DNA of 64,000 bases from Pigmentiphaga kullae (GTDB lineage: Bacteria > Pseudomonadota > Gammaproteobacteria > Burkholderiales > Burkholderiaceae_B), in assembly GCF_004216695.1 (NCBI RefSeq), contig NZ_SGXC01000002.1:992001-1056000 (forward strand), in the 5' to 3' direction. The notes beneath the pieces are model-generated. The model ran no database searches. It was given only the letters and a program-made list of their open reading frames with translations, and was not told where the DNA came from. This document shows positions 59,048 through 64,000 of the stretch, one piece after another; the stretch's first letter is position 1; each line of letters opens with the position of its first letter. A program made the position numbers and the translations under genes.

Positions 59048-60238
59048 CTATCGACCATCCACGCCATGCAGGGCCAGCAAGGTGTTCATCCGCCCCACCG
59101 CCAACTCAGGCTGCTCCAACAACCCCGCCCCATCCGCCAGCCGGAACAGCTCGGCGAAGTGCTGCAACGACCGCGCGCTCTGCTGCCCGCCCACCATCGC
59201 GAAGTGGTTCTGGTGGCCGTTGAGCCAGGCCATGAACACGACGCCGGTCTTGTAGAAGCGCGTGGGCGCGCTGAAGATGTGGCGCGACAGCGGCACGGTG
59301 GGCGCCAGGATCCGGTTGAAGGCGTCGACGTTGCCGGCCGCCAGTTCCGCCAGCGCCGCGCTGGCGGCCGGCGCGATGGCGTCGAAGATGCCCAGCAGCG
59401 CGTCGCTCTGGCGGTGGTTGGGCAGTTCGCCCTGGCCGTCGCCGGCGATGAGTTCGGCGTAGTTGAAGTCGTCGCCGGTGTACATGCGCACGCCCGCGGG
59501 CAGGCGGCGGCGCATGGCGATTTCCTTGTCCTTGTCGAGCAGCGAGATCTTGATGCCGTCGACCTTGTCGGGGTGCGCGGCGATCACGTCCAGCGCGGTC
59601 CGCATGGCGGCATCCACGTCGTCGCTGCCCCAGTAGCCTTTCAACGCGGGGTCGAACATGTCGCCCAGCCAGTGCAGGATGACGGGCTCTTGGGCCTGGC
59701 TCAGGATGCGGTCGTAGACGCGTTCGTAGTCGGCGGGACCGCGCGCCACGCGGGCCAGCGCGCGGCTGGCCATGACGATCAGGCGGCCGCCCAGGCCTTC
59801 GATGGCGGCCATCTGTTCTTCGTAGGCGCGGATCACGTCGTCGATGTTGTGTGCATCCTCGGGCGCCAGGTGGTCGGTGCCGCAGCCCGAGGCCACGCGT
59901 GCGCCGGGCACGTCGCGGGCCGCGTCCAGCGAACGGCGGATCAGTTCCAGCGACGTGGGCCAGTCCAGGCCCATGCCGCGCTGCGCGGTGTCCATGGCCT
60001 CGGCCACGCCCAGGCCCAGTGCCCACAGGCGCTGGCGGTAGGCGATGGTGGCGTCCCAGTCCACGGCGCATTGCAGCCACGGGTCGATGGCCGCCAGCGG
60101 ATCGGCCACCACGTGCGCCGCCGAATAGGCGATGCGATCGAACTGCGCGCCGGCGGGCGGGGCCTGGAACGGCGCGCGGTCGCGCAGCGCGTACCGCCGC
60201 AGGCCGCAGGCCGCAGGCAGGTTGATGGACAGGCTCAT
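59048..60238 (-). CDS. DUF993 family protein (dihydrodipicolinate synthase-like)
   Basis: A 396-residue protein that matches the DUF993 group of class I aldolase-like TIM barrels. Landmarks are RIAYSAAHVVADPLAAIDPW near 35, HNIDDVIRAYEEQMAAIEGL near 130, PVILHWLGDMFDPALKGYWG near 187, and DGIKISLLDKDKEI near 222, where the Lys is the likely Schiff-base residue. ILAPTVPLSRHIF lies near 310. Such proteins occur next to Gfo/Idh oxidoreductases and isomerases in sugar or cyclitol-like catabolism. The start overlaps the Gfo/Idh stop by 4 bp (ATGA). Confidence 0.82.
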   Translation of the reverse strand: MSLSINLPAACGLRRYALRDRAPFQAPPAGAQFDRIAYSAAHVVADPLAAIDPWLQCAVDWDATIAYRQRLWALGLGVAEAMDTAQRGMGLDWPTSLELIRRSLDAARDVPGARVASGCGTDHLAPEDAHNIDDVIRAYEEQMAAIEGLGGRLIVMASRALARVARGPADYERVYDRILSQAQEPVILHWLGDMFDPALKGYWGSDDVDAAMRTALDVIAAHPDKVDGIKISLLDKDKEIAMRRRLPAGVRMYTGDDFNYAELIAGDGQGELPNHRQSDALLGIFDAIAPAASAALAELAAGNVDAFNRILAPTVPLSRHIFSAPTRFYKTGVVFMAWLNGHQNHFAMVGGQQSARSLQHFAELFRLADGAGLLEQPELAVGRMNTLLALHGVDGR

Positions 60239-61398
60239 CGCTGGGCTCCGACGTCCAGCCGCGGCACGTCCACCCAGCGTCGCTCTTTCCAGCTTTGCAG
60301 CGCGGCCTCGACCAGTTGCACGCCCTTGGCGCCCTCGGGCAGCGTCCAGCGGTACGGCGCATCCTCCACCACGTGGCGGATGAAGTGCTCCCACTGGATC
60401 TTGAAGCCGTTGTCGTAGACCTGGGTGTCGGGCACTTCCTGCCATTGCTCGAAGAACGGCATGGTCTGTTTCACGTCGGGGTTCCAGACCGGCTTGGGCG
60501 TGTTGACGCGCGACTGCGTGCGGCAGTCGGTCAGCCCAGCCACGGCCGATCCGTGCGTGCCGTCTACGTGGAAGGTGACCAGGTCGTCGCGCCGCACGCG
60601 GGTGGTCCATGAGCTGTTGACCTGGGCCACGACGCCATCGGCCAGTTCGAAGGTGGCGTAGCAGGCGTCGTCGGCGGTGGCCTGGTAGGGCTTGCCGGCT
60701 TCGTCCCAGCGCGTGGGGATGTGGGTCTTGCCCAGGCAGGACACGGCCTGCACTTCGCCGAACAGGTTGTCCAGCACATAGCGCCAATGGCAGACCATGT
60801 CCAGGATGATGCCGCCGCCGTCCTCGGTGCGGTAGTTCCAGGACGGCCGCTGGATGGGCTGCAGGTCGCCCTCGAACACCCAGTAGCCGAACTCGATGCG
60901 CACCGACAGGATCTTGCCGAAGAAGCCCGCCTTGTTGAGCATGTCCAGCTTGCGCAGGCCCGGCAGGAACAGCTTGTCCTGCACCGCGCCGTGCTTGAGG
61001 CCCGAGCCTTCGGCCAGCCGGCAGATCTCCACCGCCTCGTTCAGGTTGGTGGCGATGGGTTTCTCGCAATACACGTGCTTGCCGGCGCGGATGGCCTTGG
61101 CCAGCAGCGTGGGGCGCATCTGCGTCGTGCCGGCGTCGAAGAACACCGAATCGTCCGGGTTGGCCAGGGCCTTGTCCAGGTCCGTGCCCCAGCGCGGGAT
61201 GTCGTGGGCCTTGGCCAGGGCTTCCATCTTCTCGGCATTGCGACCGACCAGGATGGGATCGGGCATGACCTTGTCGCCGTTGGACAGCGTGACGCCGCCC
61301 TGCTTGCGTATGGCCACGATGGACCGGATCAGGTGCTGGTTCATGCCCATGCGGCCGGTCACCCCGTGCATGATCAGGCCGAGTCGTTGTGTTGCCAT
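60235..61398 (-). CDS. Gfo/Idh/MocA-family oxidoreductase
   Basis: A 387-residue NAD(P)-dependent oxidoreductase. It starts MATQRLGLIMHGVTGRMGMN with a G-x-T-G-R-M-G nucleotide loop. DAGTTQMRPTLLAKAIRAGK is near 93, and the catalytic HVYCEKPIATNLNEAV near 113-128 holds the family's E-K-P. The C-terminal alpha/beta domain has DGGGIILDMVCHWRYVLDNL near 195-214. GGAG precedes ATG 61398. It oxidises a polyol or keto-sugar and is the first gene of the operon. Confidence 0.9.
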   Translation of the reverse strand: MATQRLGLIMHGVTGRMGMNQHLIRSIVAIRKQGGVTLSNGDKVMPDPILVGRNAEKMEALAKAHDIPRWGTDLDKALANPDDSVFFDAGTTQMRPTLLAKAIRAGKHVYCEKPIATNLNEAVEICRLAEGSGLKHGAVQDKLFLPGLRKLDMLNKAGFFGKILSVRIEFGYWVFEGDLQPIQRPSWNYRTEDGGGIILDMVCHWRYVLDNLFGEVQAVSCLGKTHIPTRWDEAGKPYQATADDACYATFELADGVVAQVNSSWTTRVRRDDLVTFHVDGTHGSAVAGLTDCRTQSRVNTPKPVWNPDVKQTMPFFEQWQEVPDTQVYDNGFKIQWEHFIRHVVEDAPYRWTLPEGAKGVQLVEAALQSWKERRWVDVPRLDVGAQR

Positions 61399-61525
61399 GC
61401 GTGTCTCCGTCGTCGACTGTGTGCGGGTCTGCACTTAATTCACCATTTGGTGAATAGTGACGATATGGCCGATGGATGTCAACGGCGGGAACGGCATCAG
61501 GACGGCGGGGGAAACCCTAGTGCGC

Positions 61526-61555
61526 AAAAAAAACCGCGCCGGAATCCGGCGCGGT
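61526..61555 (-). terminator. Rho-independent terminator of groES-groEL
   Basis: On the minus strand, ACCGCGCCGG, loop ATT and CCGGCGCGGT form a perfect 10-bp stem followed by eight T residues, 28 bp after the groEL stop. Confidence 0.93.
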
Positions 61556-61582
61556 CAACAGGGGTTGGAACGCTGCGGCGGC

Positions 61583-63548
<1,966 letters not shown>

Positions 63549-63643
63549 GATCAATCTCCTAAGCGATTGCAAATCATCAGAAAGGGATATCGGCACCGTT
63601 CGCGCAAGGTCGCCGGCGCCGGCAGCATGCCGCTGCGGTTCGA

Positions 63644-63689
63644 AAAATTGGAGCAGGCCCCGCGCCCTTCAAGAGGGGCTCTTGAAGGG
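63644..63689 (-). promoter_or_regulatory. groES promoter region: 11-bp inverted repeat and heat-shock-like box
   Basis: CCCTTCAAGAG, spacer GGG and CTCTTGAAGGG (63665-63689) form a perfect 25-bp dyad. On the minus strand one arm supplies CTTGAA, and 16 bp further comes CTCCAATT, a loose sigma-32 pattern. No CIRCE element is present. A protein bound to the dyad would cover the -35 box. Confidence 0.5.
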
Positions 63690-63710
63690 TATTTGTATCA
63701 AATTGCTACA

Positions 63711-64000
63711 TCAAATGATGAGCCGGTCCACCCGCCCCAACCGATAGACCGCGCGGCCGGCGCGGCCAGTTTCCAGGGGGTACGGCAGTACCGGGCAAGG
63801 CGGCGCGCGGCCCCCGGACATGTCCAGCGTGCTGTCCTCGTCCTGGAACCGCTGCCACAGGCCGCTCTTGCGAGGGCGGAATAGCCATCGCACGTAGCCC
63901 CGACGGGCGGCCGCCCGCATCAGTTCGTCGCGGTCGGGGGCCTCCATGACGACGCCGGGGTCGCCGTCGTTCGCATCGGGATAGTCGCCGAACGCCCGGT
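63711..64000 (-). CDS. Hypothetical protein, 5' part outside the window
   Basis: The frame is open to the window edge, so the gene starts beyond 64000. The visible 95 residues include DYPDANDGDPGVVMEAPDRD, RGYVRWLFRPRKSGLWQRFQ and RAVYRLGRVDRLII at the end. I do not recognise a family. An internal ATG at 63947 could start a 78-residue product, but the in-frame upstream codons look equally coding. Confidence 0.5.
   Translation of the reverse strand, partial: RAFGDYPDANDGDPGVVMEAPDRDELMRAAARRGYVRWLFRPRKSGLWQRFQDEDSTLDMSGGRAPPCPVLPYPLETGRAGRAVYRLGRVDRLII

Noticed and set aside
63550..63710. A CIRCE/HrcA operator upstream of groES
   Set aside because: The dyad present is CCCTTCAAGAG-N3-CTCTTGAAGGG, which does not match TTAGCACTC-N9-GAGTGCTAA.

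Overview
The window is chromosomal DNA from a GC-rich betaproteobacterium. I infer Alcaligenaceae, most likely Bordetella or Achromobacter. The reasons are the gene content (an isc operon, imuA-imuB-dnaE2, and five intact or broken 'Bug' tripartite-tricarboxylate-transporter binding proteins), the local syntenic style and the strong G/C third-position bias. The genus is an inference; no rRNA or marker gene is present.

Backbone, 1-34.9 kb. A LysR regulator stands divergent to a partial enolase-superfamily gene. An amidohydrolase-marR pair converges on a lipoprotein-anchored, plug-less TonB-receptor barrel. The complete iscR-iscS-iscU-iscA-hscB-hscA-fdx-iscX operon is on the minus strand, followed by a low-molecular-weight phosphatase, uvrB, an aromatic aminotransferase and a tRNA-Asn. 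Next to that tRNA is a marR/FAD-monooxygenase pair with back-to-back promoters and operators. A Bug receptor, a copper pair (DUF2946 and PCuAC), an esterase, a YigZ protein and a second identical tRNA-Asn follow. Then come a MATE pump, an RNase HI with an extra N-terminal domain, a GAF-PAS-GGDEF cyclase, a LysR/Bug/hydrolase unit, alaA, and the LexA-boxed imuA-imuB-dnaE2 mutasome.

Island 1, about 34.97-40.12 kb. An AT-richer segment carrying an McrBC-type modification-dependent restriction system and small orphan genes sits exactly at the 3' end of dnaE2. A diverged second copy of the dnaE2 tail plus downstream sequence (93 bp, last 28 bp nearly identical) lies at its far end. Beside it are relics: an MFS fragment, a truncated lysR and a truncated bug gene. 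Backbone resumes with an overlapping catabolic operon (FMN hydroxy-acid dehydrogenase, Bug, CoA-transferase, enoyl-CoA hydratase, second CoA-transferase, LysR) and mgtC.

Island 2, about 48.6-56.0 kb, is the most unusual part and is strongly AT-shifted. It holds a HEPN-type gene, a MazG-type nucleotide pyrophosphohydrolase, a P-loop nucleotide kinase, and a paralogous kinase fused to an adenylosuccinate-synthetase domain. That domain carries Ser where PurA has its catalytic Asp, which resembles the phage 2-aminoadenine enzyme PurZ. A SIR2-type NAD-hydrolase-like protein and a DUF7002-like protein converge on it. I propose a modified-purine-nucleotide pathway coupled to a SIR2 effector, possibly an anti-phage system. 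The coupling is a hypothesis.

Backbone, 56.0-64 kb. A minus-strand catabolic operon (Gfo/Idh/MocA oxidoreductase, DUF993, amidohydrolase, Bug receptor, TIM-barrel isomerase) is followed by a divergent groES-groEL pair with its own inverted-repeat promoter region, and by a partial hypothetical gene at the window edge.
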